Positions 24,845 through 32,880 of a DNA stretch of 64,000 nucleotides are shown here, in pieces. The translations under genes and the position numbers were made by a program. Position 1 is the first letter of the stretch, and every line of letters starts with the position of its first letter. The notes beneath the pieces are model-generated. The model was given only the letters and a program-made list of their open reading frames with translations. It was not told where the DNA came from and did no database searches. Origin of the DNA: Flavobacteriales bacterium UBA7612 (GTDB lineage Bacteria; Bacteroidota; Bacteroidia; Flavobacteriales; Weeksellaceae); the NCBI GenBank assembly GCA_002484335.1, contig DLJQ01000001.1:174872-238871 (forward strand), read 5' to 3'.

Positions 24845-25975
24845 ATGATAAAAATAGGAATTTTAGGAGGAGGACAATTAGGTTATATGTTTTTGCAAAA
24901 TGCATTACAATATCCATGTGAAATCAGCATCTTAGACCCTGCTGCTGACGCTCCGTGTGCACCTCATGCACACCACTTTGTACAAGGAGACTTTAAAGAT
25001 TATGATACCGTTGTAAAATTTGGAGAAAACCTTGATGCCATTGGAATTGAAATTGAACATGTAAATGTAGATGCTTTACGTTACTTGAAATCTATTGGTA
25101 AAAAAGTGGTTCCAGATCCTGAAGCACTAGCTATTATACAAGATAAAGGTGTACAAAAAGAGTTTTATGTAAATAATAATATTCCTACTGCTCCTTATTT
25201 TGAATTAAATAATTGGGAAGATTTTAAAAATTTAGAAACTGTTACTTATCCCATTTTCCAAAAATCTAAAAAAGATGGTTATGATGGGAAAGGAGTTCAA
25301 TTCTTAAAATCTGAAGCTGATTTATCAAAAATACTTCAAGCTCCTTCTATTTTTGAAACTCCTGCAGATTTAGATAGAGAAATTGCTGTGGTAACTGTTG
25401 CCGATCATTTAGGAAACATTGTTATTTATCCCACAGTAGAATTTGTAATGAATGAAGAATATAATTTATTGGATTATTTATTGATTCCTTCATCTTTATC
25501 AAAAGAAGTAACAGATAGAGCAGAAAAAATAGCAAGAGATGTTGTAAAAGGATTAAATTCTCCTGGAGTTTTTGCCGTTGAGATGTTTTTGAACAAAGAC
25601 CAATCGATTTGGGTTAATGAAACTGCGTCTCGTGTTCATAATTCTGGACACTCTACAATAGAAGCTGCTTATTCTTCTCAATTCGACCAAATGTTACGAA
25701 CTTTAATGGAATTACCTTTGGGTTCTACAAAATTATTCACCACTTCTGCTATGGTAAATTTGATTGGTGCAGAAAACCAAACTGGTTCAGCAGAAATACA
25801 AAATATAGAAAAGTTACTAGAAATACCTGGTACTTTTTTACATTGGTATGCTAAAGCTATAACAAAACCAGGTAGAAAAATGGGTCATGTAACTTTGGTG
25901 AATGATGATATTGAACAATTAAAACAAAACATAGAACAAGTAAATACAACTGTAAAGGTTGTTGCAAAAAAGTAA
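24845..25975 (+). CDS. purK: 5-(carboxyamino)imidazole ribonucleotide synthase (PurK)
   Basis: 376 residues, ATP-grasp fold. N-terminal pre-ATP-grasp Rossmann motif [11 protein letters not shown] at 5-15; central ATP-grasp segment with [16 protein letters not shown]-terminal [22 protein letters not shown], which is highly characteristic of PurK. It makes N5-CAIR from AIR, ATP and bicarbonate in purine synthesis. It is followed 4 bp later by purE, the next enzyme, and the pair ends at a strong terminator. Confidence 0.96.
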   Translation: MIKIGILGGGQLGYMFLQNALQYPCEISILDPAADAPCAPHAHHFVQGDFKDYDTVVKFGENLDAIGIEIEHVNVDALRYLKSIGKKVVPDPEALAIIQDKGVQKEFYVNNNIPTAPYFELNNWEDFKNLETVTYPIFQKSKKDGYDGKGVQFLKSEADLSKILQAPSIFETPADLDREIAVVTVADHLGNIVIYPTVEFVMNEEYNLLDYLLIPSSLSKEVTDRAEKIARDVVKGLNSPGVFAVEMFLNKDQSIWVNETASRVHNSGHSTIEAAYSSQFDQMLRTLMELPLGSTKLFTTSAMVNLIGAENQTGSAEIQNIEKLLEIPGTFLHWYAKAITKPGRKMGHVTLVNDDIEQLKQNIEQVNTTVKVVAKK

Positions 25976-25979
25976 AATT

Positions 25980-26483
25980 ATGGTTGGAATTATAATGGGA
26001 AGTGATAGCGATTTACCTATCATGAAACAAGCATCAGATTTATTAACAGAACTTAGTATACCATTCGAATTAACAATTGTTTCTGCGCATAGAACACCAG
26101 AACGTATGTTTGAATACGCAAAAACTGCTCATAAACGTGGAATAAATGTTATTATAGCTGGTGCAGGAGGAGCGGCTCATTTACCAGGAATGGTTGCATC
26201 TATTACTCCACTTCCTGTTGTTGGTGTTCCTATAAAATCCTCTAATTCTATTGATGGTTGGGATTCTATTTTATCTATTTTACAAATGCCAAATGGTATT
26301 CCTGTTGCTACAGTTGCAGTAAATGCAGCTAAAAATGCTGGAATATTAGCTGCTCGTATTTTAGGAGCTACAAATCCTGAGATTCAAGAAAAAATGGTTA
26401 ATTACCAAGAAGATTTACAAAAAGCTGTTGAGGCAAAAATAGAAATTGTAAAGAAAGATTATCCTAACGGGTTTGATATTTAA
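25980..26483 (+). CDS. purE: 5-(carboxyamino)imidazole ribonucleotide mutase (PurE)
   Basis: 167 residues from the ATG at 25980, 4 bp after the purK stop; the frame is open from 25959, but that would overlap purK. The class I PurE signatures are visible: [13 protein letters not shown] at about 3-15, the catalytic-His segment [22 protein letters not shown] and LPVVGVP. It converts N5-CAIR to CAIR. The C-terminal helix [17 protein letters not shown] is normal. Confidence 0.96.
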   Translation: MVGIIMGSDSDLPIMKQASDLLTELSIPFELTIVSAHRTPERMFEYAKTAHKRGINVIIAGAGGAAHLPGMVASITPLPVVGVPIKSSNSIDGWDSILSILQMPNGIPVATVAVNAAKNAGILAARILGATNPEIQEKMVNYQEDLQKAVEAKIEIVKKDYPNGFDI

Positions 26484-26504
26484 TCTTATTTTTTATTAAA
26501 ATAT

Positions 26505-26541
26505 AAAAATCGGCTTCGATAATTCTAAGCCGATTTTTTTT
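26505..26541 (+). terminator. terminator of purKE
   Basis: AAAAATCGGCTT / AAGCCGATTTTT stem with a 10-nt loop and a long T-run, 22 bp after the purE stop. Confidence 0.9.
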
Positions 26542-26606
26542 TAAAATAATTATTATAAAATGATAAATTTCTGATTTCAACTATTTTTTTCTTGATATTA
26601 TTTAGC

Positions 26607-26714
26607 TTCTATGCGTTAGGGATTGAAGTGGAAATCCTTTGCTAATTGGATGAGTTTCGACTTCACTCAAAAATTAATTAGCAAAGATTGAAATGGAATA
26701 AGGGAACGCCATAA
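26607..26714. repeat. structured intergenic repeat (REP-like hairpin element)
   Basis: A noncoding block of higher complexity than its surroundings. It starts ATGCGTTAGGGATTGAAG and ends GGGAACGCCAT. It contains a perfect 11-bp inverted repeat CTTTGCTAATT (26637-26647) / AATTAGCAAAG (26676-26686), a nested TGAGT/ACTCA stem, two direct repeats GATTGAAGTGGAA and GATTGAAATGGAA (26621, 26686), and near-complementary ends ATGCGTT / AACGCCAT. I recall 'GCGTTAGGGATTGAA' elements scattered through Weeksellaceae genomes. A decayed relative is at about 58974. Confidence 0.6.
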
Positions 26715-26719
26715 AAAAA

Positions 26720-27355
26720 TTAATCTTGATGAAGGTAGTCTAAAAAAGTTTCTGAATCTATCTCTATAGCTCCTAAACTTGCAAGATGATCTGTGTAGAC
26801 TTGACAATCTATTAATTGATATTTTTTATGGTATTTAGCAACAAATTGTATAAAACCAGCTTTTGATGCATTGCTAACGTGAGCAAACATACTTTCTCCA
26901 CAAAAAACATTTCCCATTTCAACACCATAAAATCCACCGACTAATTCGTTATCTTTCCATACTTCTATGCTTTTTGCAATTCCTAATTCGTTGAGTTTAC
27001 AATAAGCTTCTACCATATCATTGGTTATCCATGTTCCGTCTTGATTTTTTCTATTTACATTAGAACAATTGAGAATAACTTCACGAAAAGCTTTATTTTC
27101 TGTAAATGTAAATATTTGATCTTTGAAGACTTTTTTCATTGATTTTGACACATGTAAATTCTCTGGAAATAACACAAAGCGATCCTGCGGAAACCACCAA
27201 AGAATTGGTTCGTCTTCGTTGAACCAGGGAAAAATCCCTTTCTTATAGGCTAATATTAATCGTTCTGGAGATAAATCTCCACCGATAGCTATGATTCCAT
27301 CTTCGTTAACTTCATTATAATCTGGAAAAGTTAAATCTGTGCCTAACCAATACAT
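26720..27355 (-). CDS. aat: leucyl/phenylalanyl-tRNA-protein transferase
   Basis: 211 residues. Transfers Leu or Phe from charged tRNA to proteins with N-terminal Arg or Lys, which marks them for ClpS/ClpAP degradation. Visible signatures: FPDYNEVNEDGIIAIGGDLSP near the N-terminus, GIFPWFNEDEPILWW, the family motif VGGFYGVEMGNVFCGESMF, and LIDCQVYTDHLASLG near the end. The stop lies next to a structured repeat (26607-26714), and the DUF3127 gene is upstream on the same strand with a terminator between. Confidence 0.95.
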   Translation of the reverse strand: MYWLGTDLTFPDYNEVNEDGIIAIGGDLSPERLILAYKKGIFPWFNEDEPILWWFPQDRFVLFPENLHVSKSMKKVFKDQIFTFTENKAFREVILNCSNVNRKNQDGTWITNDMVEAYCKLNELGIAKSIEVWKDNELVGGFYGVEMGNVFCGESMFAHVSNASKAGFIQFVAKYHKKYQLIDCQVYTDHLASLGAIEIDSETFLDYLHQD

Positions 27356-27386
27356 TTTTTTAGTTTTTGTAGCTTGTTTAAAATTA

Positions 27387-27419
27387 AAAAAACGTATTCT
27401 GATAAAGAATACGTTTTTT
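27387..27419 (-). terminator. terminator of the DUF3127 gene
   Basis: AAAAAACGTATTCT / AGAATACGTTTTTT stem with a 5-nt loop, between the DUF3127 gene and aat. Confidence 0.88.
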
Positions 27420-27445
27420 GATTAATATTTGATTTTTTTCTTTAA

Positions 27446-27817
27446 TTAGAATGGTAAATCATCATCGTCTCCGTTAGAAAATGTATCTACTGGAGGTGCT
27501 GGTGGAAAATTATCGTATCCTTGAGGTGCTTGAGCAGCAGCATTTGCCATGTTTTCTATTCTCCAACCTTGGATAGTATTAAAATATCTAGCAACTCCTT
27601 CTGGATTTACCCACTCGCGTCCACGAATATTGATTGAAACTTTCACTTCATCTCCAGGTTTATATGCATTTAATACGTCTGTTTTGTCTTGTGTAAACTC
27701 AATTAAAATATCTTGTGGATACTGTTCTTGCGTTGTTACAACAAATTCTCTTTTCTTGAAACTAGCTGTAATATTTTGAGTTTCAAATACTTTTTTAATT
27801 TTTCCTGTAATTTCCAT
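27446..27817 (-). CDS. DUF3127 protein with SSB-like acidic C-terminal tip
   Basis: 123 residues from the ATG at 27817 (MEITGKIKKVFETQN); the frame is open to 27838, but the family start fits MEITGK. The core is a beta-rich OB-fold-like domain (EFVVTTQEQYPQDILIEFTQ, GDEVKVSINIRGREW, YFNTIQGWRIE). A flexible Pro/Ala-rich linker leads to the acidic tip NGDDDDLPF. Bacterial SSB proteins end in a DDDIPF-type tip that recruits repair and replication proteins. The resemblance suggests DNA binding with the same partners, but that is inference. No known SSB gene is in the window. Confidence 0.85.
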   Translation of the reverse strand: MEITGKIKKVFETQNITASFKKREFVVTTQEQYPQDILIEFTQDKTDVLNAYKPGDEVKVSINIRGREWVNPEGVARYFNTIQGWRIENMANAAAQAPQGYDNFPPAPPVDTFSNGDDDDLPF

Positions 27818-27880
27818 TTTGTAAAAGCTTTGATGCAAATTTAAAAGGTAAAAAAAGATTAAAAAAATTTTATTTGAAAT

Positions 27881-27910
27881 TTTGTTAAAAGAAAAACTTA
27901 TGTATATTTG
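27881..27910 (+). promoter_or_regulatory. promoter of tRNA-Leu
   Basis: TTTG at 27881-27884 and TATATTTG at 27903-27910, separated by 18 nt, match both Bacteroidetes promoter elements. The tRNA begins 23 nt downstream. Confidence 0.7.
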
Positions 27911-27933
27911 CAGTCCAAATCGGTTAGATTTAT

Positions 27934-28015
27934 GCGGGCGTGGTGGAATTGGTAGACACGCTAGACTTAGGATCTAGTGCCGCAAGGTGTGAGAGTTCGA
28001 GTCTCTCCGCCCGTA
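27934..28015 (+). tRNA. tRNA-Leu(UAG)
   Basis: 82-nt type II tRNA. Acceptor GCGGGCG pairs with CGCCCGT (one G-U); the anticodon stem-loop is CTAGA-CTTAGGA-TCTAG with anticodon TAG; the long variable arm TGCCGCAAGGTGT is typical of Leu; the T arm is GAGAGTTCGAGTCTCTC. Discriminator A; the CCA end is not encoded. Reads CUN codons. Confidence 0.97.
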
Positions 28016-28016
28016 C

Positions 28017-28054
28017 TAAAAAAACCTCAACTATCTAAAGTTGAGGTTTTTTTT
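28017..28054. terminator. terminator after tRNA-Leu, shared with the convergent gene
   Basis: AAACCTCAACT / AGTTGAGGTTT stem with A-run before and T-run after, 2 nt after the tRNA. Confidence 0.88.
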
Positions 28055-28091
28055 ATTTATATTTATACTAATTTTTGCACAATAATTTCAA

Positions 28092-29192
28092 TTAACAGTA
28101 TTTTTCACCATTTTTCTGAAGTTTTAAATCTCCAACATAAGTTTTTATATTCTGAACACTATTTCTTGGACAAATTAATAAACCTTTCTCAGAGTTTACA
28201 ACAATATAATCATCTAGTCCTTCTACTACTATTGCTTTGTCTTCTGTAGAATATATAAAAGAATTTTTAGTATTATATCCTGCAAAATGAGAACATAGCA
28301 AAGTATTATTGTTATTATCTTGATCTTCTCCTGTGTATTTATATTTATCATTAATTACAGACCAAGTTCCTATATCACTCCAACCAAAATTACATGGAAT
28401 AACAAATACATGATCTGATTTTTCTAAAATTCCTTTGTTAATAGAAAAAATATCTAAAGAAGTATAAATTGGTGCTAGTGTCTTTATATTTTGTAAATCT
28501 TCAGGTAATTCAAAGTAATTTTTTAAAGATTCTGACATTCCTTCTAAATAAGTATTAAAAGCTGCTATAATCCCTTTTACAGAACAAATTAAGATATTTG
28601 TATTCCAAAGAAATTCTCCTGTTTTTAGGAATGATTCTGCAAATTCTAAACTAGGTTTATCTATAAATGACTTTGTCTTTTTTATTTCTTGTTCGTCATT
28701 TATAAATTGAATATAACTAAAATCTGTATCTGGTCTAGATGGAACAACACCTAATGTAATTAATTTATCATCATCTAATAAATTATTAAAAGCTAAGTTT
28801 ACTTTTTCCGAAAATTCTTCTTCATTATAAATAAAGTGATCTGAAGGACAAATAATTAATCTTGCATTAGGATTTAGTTGATTAATTGTTTTTGCTGCTA
28901 ACAAATTACATGCTGCAGTATTCATTACCCTAGGTTCTATAATAAAATTTTCTTTTTTAAATGTTGGTAATTGTTCTATGAGAATATCTTTATATTCTTC
29001 TATGGTAACGATATAAATATTATCATTTTTAATCACTTTACTTAATCGTTCAAAAGTTAATTGTATGAACGTTTTTCCTATTCCTAATAAATCATGAAAC
29101 TGCTTTGGTTTCTCTTTAGTGCTTAAAGGCCATAACTTGACTCCTGGTCCACTTGCCAAAATAATAGCATAATTATTATCATTATTATTCAT
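28092..29192 (-). CDS. mannose-1-phosphate guanylyltransferase-like protein, divergent nucleotide-binding motif
   Basis: 366 residues, a nucleotidyltransferase of the GDP-mannose pyrophosphorylase family. Conserved: KEKPKQFHDLLG, EPRVMNTAACNLLAA, the metal-binding PSDHF, FLWNTN and NFGWSDIGTW (second metal-binding Asp). The P-loop is unusual: ASGPGVKLWP where the family has (A/M)AGGxGxRxWP, so the phosphate-binding Arg is Lys and one Gly is Ser. The usual SIDYA segment is also altered to SINKG. It may have reduced or altered activity. It lies 7 bp after the SprT-like gene, an arrangement I recall from Chryseobacterium-type genomes. Confidence 0.82.
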   Translation of the reverse strand: MNNNDNNYAIILASGPGVKLWPLSTKEKPKQFHDLLGIGKTFIQLTFERLSKVIKNDNIYIVTIEEYKDILIEQLPTFKKENFIIEPRVMNTAACNLLAAKTINQLNPNARLIICPSDHFIYNEEEFSEKVNLAFNNLLDDDKLITLGVVPSRPDTDFSYIQFINDEQEIKKTKSFIDKPSLEFAESFLKTGEFLWNTNILICSVKGIIAAFNTYLEGMSESLKNYFELPEDLQNIKTLAPIYTSLDIFSINKGILEKSDHVFVIPCNFGWSDIGTWSVINDKYKYTGEDQDNNNNTLLCSHFAGYNTKNSFIYSTEDKAIVVEGLDDYIVVNSEKGLLICPRNSVQNIKTYVGDLKLQKNGEKYC

Positions 29193-29199
29193 GATTACC

Positions 29200-29790
29200 C
29201 TATAGTTTGTTTATAATTGATGTTGCGCTTATTAGATATCTCTTATTAGATTTTATTTCTACACAAAGAAATCTTGTTTTTTGTTTTGGTCCTTTTTTAA
29301 AAATTCTTTTACCAATTGAAAATATTGTACCAAAATCTACATCTTCCAAATATGTTTGATCAGATTTTACATCGTTTATAATATATTTTGAGATATTAGC
29401 ATCCGCACCTAAACTAGCCTTAGGATGTTTAGCATGATGTAAAATATATGGTTTTAAATAATCTGGATAAATAATAATGGATTCCATTAAAAGTTGTCCA
29501 AAAATAGTTTTCCATTCTTTTCCATGAGGGCTAATATTCTTTGAATTAAATTGCACAAATGTTTTTAAATGTGCTACTTCATGAGTAAAAACAAAAAAAA
29601 ATGCATAGGGGTTTAAGTCACCATTTACAGTTATTTGATGACGATTATCCCCTAATATTTTACGATAATCTCCCAATTTTGTCTCTCTTCTTTTAGTAAT
29701 TTTCAAAACAATGGAATGATCTTTTAACCACTTTTCCACGAAAAGGGTACTATTTAGAGGTAGATAAGAATTTAAATTTTCCAAATTCAC
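29200..29790 (-). CDS. SprT-like zinc metalloprotease domain protein
   Basis: 196 residues if started at the GTG at 29790 (reading NLENLNSYLPLNS, which fits the family's start); the frame also opens with TTG at 29799. No ATG is available. The zinc site is HEVAH at about residue 90 and a third ligand His in SPHGKEW. The upstream RETKLGDYRKI and HQITVNGDLNPYAFFFVFTHEV match the SprT/Spartan fold. Spartan cleaves DNA-protein crosslinks in eukaryotes; bacterial members are uncharacterised. It is cotranscribed with the guanylyltransferase-like gene and divergent from mlaE. Confidence 0.85.
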   Translation of the reverse strand: MNLENLNSYLPLNSTLFVEKWLKDHSIVLKITKRRETKLGDYRKILGDNRHQITVNGDLNPYAFFFVFTHEVAHLKTFVQFNSKNISPHGKEWKTIFGQLLMESIIIYPDYLKPYILHHAKHPKASLGADANISKYIINDVKSDQTYLEDVDFGTIFSIGKRIFKKGPKQKTRFLCVEIKSNKRYLISATSIINKL

Positions 29791-29830
29791 ATTGTGCAAG
29801 ATAAATAAAATATATATTCAATAAAAATAC

Positions 29831-29838
29831 TAATTTTG
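29831..29838 (+). promoter_or_regulatory. -7 box directly before the MlaE-like gene (leaderless)
   Basis: TAATTTTG is a perfect TAnnTTTG, followed by 5 nt and the ATG at 29844. No good -33 TTG at the right distance. Confidence 0.45.
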
Positions 29839-29843
29839 TAGTA

Positions 29844-30590
29844 ATGAAATTAATTGAAAATTTAGGGTCATACTTTATGCTAATGGCTAAAGTATTTAGT
29901 AAACCCCAAAAAATAAGTGTTTTCTGGAAGTTAACAATAAGAGAAATATATGATTTAGGTATAAATTCGTTAGGTATCGTAACATTTATATCTACATTTA
30001 TGGGAGCTGTAGTTGCTATACAAATGGCACAAAACTTCCAAGGTTCTGCTATTCCTGTTCCTGATGCATATATCGGATATGCAACAAAAGTAGTTTTAGT
30101 CTTAGAGTTTGCTCCAACAATTATGTCACTTATCCTTGTAGGAAAAGTTGGATCTTATATTGCATCTAGTATAGGAACTATGCGTGTTACAGAACAAATT
30201 GATGCATTAGACGTTATGGGGATAAACTCCGCAAACTTTTTAATTTTACCTAAAATTATTGCTTGTGTATTTTTTAATCCTTTACTCGTTATGATATCTA
30301 TAGGGTTTGGTCTTTTAGGAGGTTATTATATTGGAGTTTTTACAAAAATGTGGTCAGCTGCAGATTTTATTACAGGATTACAAATGGCTATGGCTACAAA
30401 ACTTTTTGTTTATACATTCCTTAAAACAATGGTATTTGCTTTTGTTATTGCTACTATTCCTGCTTATTATGGTTACAAAGTAAGAGGAGGTTCTTTAGAA
30501 GTTGGACGTTCTGCTACAACTGCAGTTGTATGGACTTCTGTAGCTATTATCGTAATCAATTTAATACTAACACAAACAATTTTGAGCTAA
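29844..30590 (+). CDS. MlaE-type ABC transporter permease
   Basis: 248 residues with five or six hydrophobic segments. The family pattern is clear: FWKLTIREIYDLGINSLGIVTFISTFMG, GSAIPVPDAYIGYATK, LILVGKVGSYIASSIGTMRVTEQIDAL (the conserved Glu/Gln-Ile-Asp-Ala loop). MlaE is the permease of the phospholipid transport system that keeps the outer membrane asymmetric. It overlaps its ATPase gene by one base (TAATG), so the two are translationally coupled. The expected MCE substrate-binding protein (MlaD) is not adjacent. Confidence 0.93.
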   Translation: MKLIENLGSYFMLMAKVFSKPQKISVFWKLTIREIYDLGINSLGIVTFISTFMGAVVAIQMAQNFQGSAIPVPDAYIGYATKVVLVLEFAPTIMSLILVGKVGSYIASSIGTMRVTEQIDALDVMGINSANFLILPKIIACVFFNPLLVMISIGFGLLGGYYIGVFTKMWSAADFITGLQMAMATKLFVYTFLKTMVFAFVIATIPAYYGYKVRGGSLEVGRSATTAVVWTSVAIIVINLILTQTILS

Positions 30591-31360
30591 TGATTGAGGT
30601 AAAAGATATTCGTAAATCTTTTGATGGTGTAGAAGTACTTAAAGGTTTCTCTCTAACATTTGAAAAAGGAAATGTAAGTTTAATTATTGGACAAAGTGGT
30701 TCTGGAAAAACAGTTTTTCTTAAAAACTTAATTGGTTTACTTACACCGACATCTGGAGAGATTATGTATGAAGGTCAAAACATGATTAACTTTGACTATG
30801 CTCAAAAACAAAAACTTCGTTCAGAAATTGGAGTTGTATTTCAAGGATCTGCTTTATATGACTCTATGAATATTGTAGAAAATGTCAAATTTCCTTTACA
30901 AATGTTCTCTAATATATCTAATGCCGATGCCGAAAGAAGAGCTTTAGAAGTTTTAGATAGAGTTGAAATAGCAAAAACTGCATTAAAAAAATACCCTTCA
31001 GAAATCTCTGGAGGTATGCAGAAACGTGTCGCAATCGCTAGAGCAATCGTTAATAATCCTAAATATTTATTTGCCGATGAACCTAATTCTGGTCTAGATC
31101 CAAAAACTGCATTAGTTATCGATAAATTAATTTATGATATTACAAAAGAATATAACACGACAACCGTTATTAATACACATGATATGAATTCTGTTATGGA
31201 AATTGGAGATCATATTGTATTTCTTAAAAATGGCTTTTTAGAATGGGAAGGTACAAAAGAAGAGATTCTTGTTGCAGATAACCCAAATGTAATTGATTTT
31301 GTATATTCGTCGAATCTTTTCAAGAAATTAAGAGAAGCATTATTAAAAGAACAACGTTAA
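30590..31360 (+). CDS. MlaF-type ABC transporter ATP-binding protein
   Basis: 256 residues from the ATG at 30590 (MIEVKDIRKSFDG); the longer frame from 30530 is rejected as it lies inside the permease gene. Walker A GQSGSGKT, Q-loop GVVFQGSALYDSM, signature SGGMQKRVAIARA, Walker B YLFADEP and H-loop NTHDM are all intact. The SGGMQKR form of the signature is typical of MlaF. It powers lipid transport with the MlaE-like permease. An outer membrane beta-barrel gene follows after 18 bp and may be functionally linked. Confidence 0.94.
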   Translation: MIEVKDIRKSFDGVEVLKGFSLTFEKGNVSLIIGQSGSGKTVFLKNLIGLLTPTSGEIMYEGQNMINFDYAQKQKLRSEIGVVFQGSALYDSMNIVENVKFPLQMFSNISNADAERRALEVLDRVEIAKTALKKYPSEISGGMQKRVAIARAIVNNPKYLFADEPNSGLDPKTALVIDKLIYDITKEYNTTTVINTHDMNSVMEIGDHIVFLKNGFLEWEGTKEEILVADNPNVIDFVYSSNLFKKLREALLKEQR

Positions 31361-31378
31361 ATTACAAAAAACAAAGGA

Positions 31379-31978
31379 ATGAAAAAATTATTTTTAACAG
31401 TCTTATTAGGGTTAATCGCTAATTTTGGTTTAGCTCAAAACATAACTTTTGGTTTAAAAGGTGGAGCTGTATTTAATACAGACAAAGGACAAGTTTGGAG
31501 AGATGCAACAAGTAATATTTACAAAAAAGATGGTAAAGCTGCTGCGGGATTTCAAGCAGGTGCATTACTTCGCGTTTCTTTAACTGGGCTTTACATTCAG
31601 CCTGAACTTTTATATTCTCAATTTAAAAATGAATATGAATATCAAAATGTTAAAACTGATGTCACAAAAAAACGTTTAGACATTCCTGTTAATGTTGGTA
31701 AAAGATTTTTAGGAATTGGACATATACAAGCTGGTCCAGTATTCTCTTATTATTTTGATGATAAAATATCTTTAAAAGATGTTTCTAAAGCAAAACAGGA
31801 TGACTTTAATGTTGGTTTCCAAGTTGGTACTGGTGTAGAAATCTCTAGATTATTATTAGATCTTAGATATGAATTTGGTTTTGGTAAAACAACTTCTAAA
31901 TTTATAAAAGACGGAACCCAATTCACAACACAAAATCGTCCACAAATGCTTAATTTATCATTAGCTTATTTATTCTAA
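31379..31978 (+). CDS. small outer membrane beta-barrel protein (porin-like)
   Basis: 199 residues with a signal peptide (MKKLFLTVLLGLIANFGLAQ) followed directly by beta strands: ITFGLKGGAVFNT, AAAGFQAGALLRVSL, IQPELLYSQF, RLDIPVNVGKRFLGIGHIQAG, and a final MLNLSLAYLF. The pattern matches the Bacteroidetes outer membrane protein beta-barrel (OMP_b-brl) family with eight strands. Substrate is unknown. It starts 18 bp after the MlaF-like gene, so it is probably in the same transcript and may take part in outer-membrane lipid maintenance (inference). Confidence 0.85.
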   Translation: MKKLFLTVLLGLIANFGLAQNITFGLKGGAVFNTDKGQVWRDATSNIYKKDGKAAAGFQAGALLRVSLTGLYIQPELLYSQFKNEYEYQNVKTDVTKKRLDIPVNVGKRFLGIGHIQAGPVFSYYFDDKISLKDVSKAKQDDFNVGFQVGTGVEISRLLLDLRYEFGFGKTTSKFIKDGTQFTTQNRPQMLNLSLAYLF

Positions 31979-32002
31979 TAAGCTTATTTATAAATATTTT
32001 TA

Positions 32003-32033
32003 TTGGATATATATATTCCAAATTGTATTTTTG
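32003..32033 (+). promoter_or_regulatory. Bacteroidetes-type promoter of the TPR gene
   Basis: TTG at 32003-32005 and TATTTTTG at 32026-32033 with 20 nt between; the box ends 20 nt before the ATG at 32054. One of the best promoter matches in the window. Confidence 0.7.
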
Positions 32034-32053
32034 CACCCTTGTAACTCATTAAA

Positions 32054-32761
32054 ATGGCTAAAAAAAATAAAAAAGAAGAATTTGCTACAGAGCAATTCGT
32101 AGAAAAATTAGATAAAACAGCTTTTAGCGTAGAATACTTTGTTGAAAAATATTCTAAACCTATTGGTATTGGTTTAGGTATTTTAATTGTAGCTGTTTTA
32201 GGTTATTTTGCATACTTAAAAATGGTTGTAGAGCCAAAATCTAATGATGCATTCAAAGAAATGGTTCAAGCAGAACGTCTTTTTGATCAAGATTCTATCA
32301 ACATTGCCCTTAATGGTAGTCCTGGAAGTTTTGAAGGTTTACAACAAATTGTTGATGAATACGGAAACACTGACGCAGGTAACTTAGCAAGATTTAAAGC
32401 TGCTAGTGCATATTACAAATTAGGAGATTATGTTTCTTCTATCAAAATGCTAGAAGATTTTGACACAAGTGATAAAGTAATGTTAGCACAGAAATATGGT
32501 ATGATTGGAAACGCTTTAGTCGCTTCTAATAAATTAGAAGAAGGATTACCATATTACGAAAAAGCTGCTAAAGCTAGTGATGTAGAAACATTACAATCTA
32601 CTTACTATACAAAAGCTGGTAAAATTGCAATGGAATTAGGTAAAAATGCTGATGCATTAAAATATTTTCAAGCTTTAGAAGATGAATATCCAAATGCTAA
32701 TAATGGTGAAGTTGCTAAATTTATAGAACGTTTAAAATACGCTTCAGAAACAACAAAATAG
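32054..32761 (+). CDS. single-pass membrane TPR protein (YfgM-like)
   Basis: 235 residues: a charged cytosolic N-terminus (AKKNKKEEF), one transmembrane helix at about 37-57 (PIGIGLGILIVAVLGYFAYL), then a soluble helical-repeat region with three or four TPR-like units (ARFKAASAYYKLGDYVSSIKML, GMIGNALVASNKLEEGLPYYEKA, KAGKIAMELGKNADALKYF). This architecture matches YfgM, which binds the SecYEG translocon and periplasmic chaperones. In Bacteroidetes it is typically next to ribH, as here, and its function is unproven. It ends at a strong terminator before ribH. Confidence 0.85.
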   Translation: MAKKNKKEEFATEQFVEKLDKTAFSVEYFVEKYSKPIGIGLGILIVAVLGYFAYLKMVVEPKSNDAFKEMVQAERLFDQDSINIALNGSPGSFEGLQQIVDEYGNTDAGNLARFKAASAYYKLGDYVSSIKMLEDFDTSDKVMLAQKYGMIGNALVASNKLEEGLPYYEKAAKASDVETLQSTYYTKAGKIAMELGKNADALKYFQALEDEYPNANNGEVAKFIERLKYASETTK

Positions 32762-32778
32762 TTATTTATTAAAAACAT

Positions 32779-32811
32779 AAAAAAGCCAAACAATATTTGT
32801 TTGGCTTTTTT
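32779..32811 (+). terminator. terminator after the TPR gene
   Basis: AAAAGCCAAACA / TGTTTGGCTTTT stem with a 5-nt loop and a T-run. Confidence 0.88.
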
Positions 32812-32880
32812 ATTGTTTATTACTAAAGTAAAAACACTCAATCATTTTTCGTAAATTTACATTTCAATTATTTAAACAAA

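Noticed and set aside
27977..28249. Forward frame of 90 codons
   Set aside because: Overlaps tRNA-Leu and its terminator and runs antisense to the guanylyltransferase-like gene.
32812..32880. FMN riboswitch before ribH
   Set aside because: The upstream region is only about 69 bp after the terminator and lacks the FMN core motifs.
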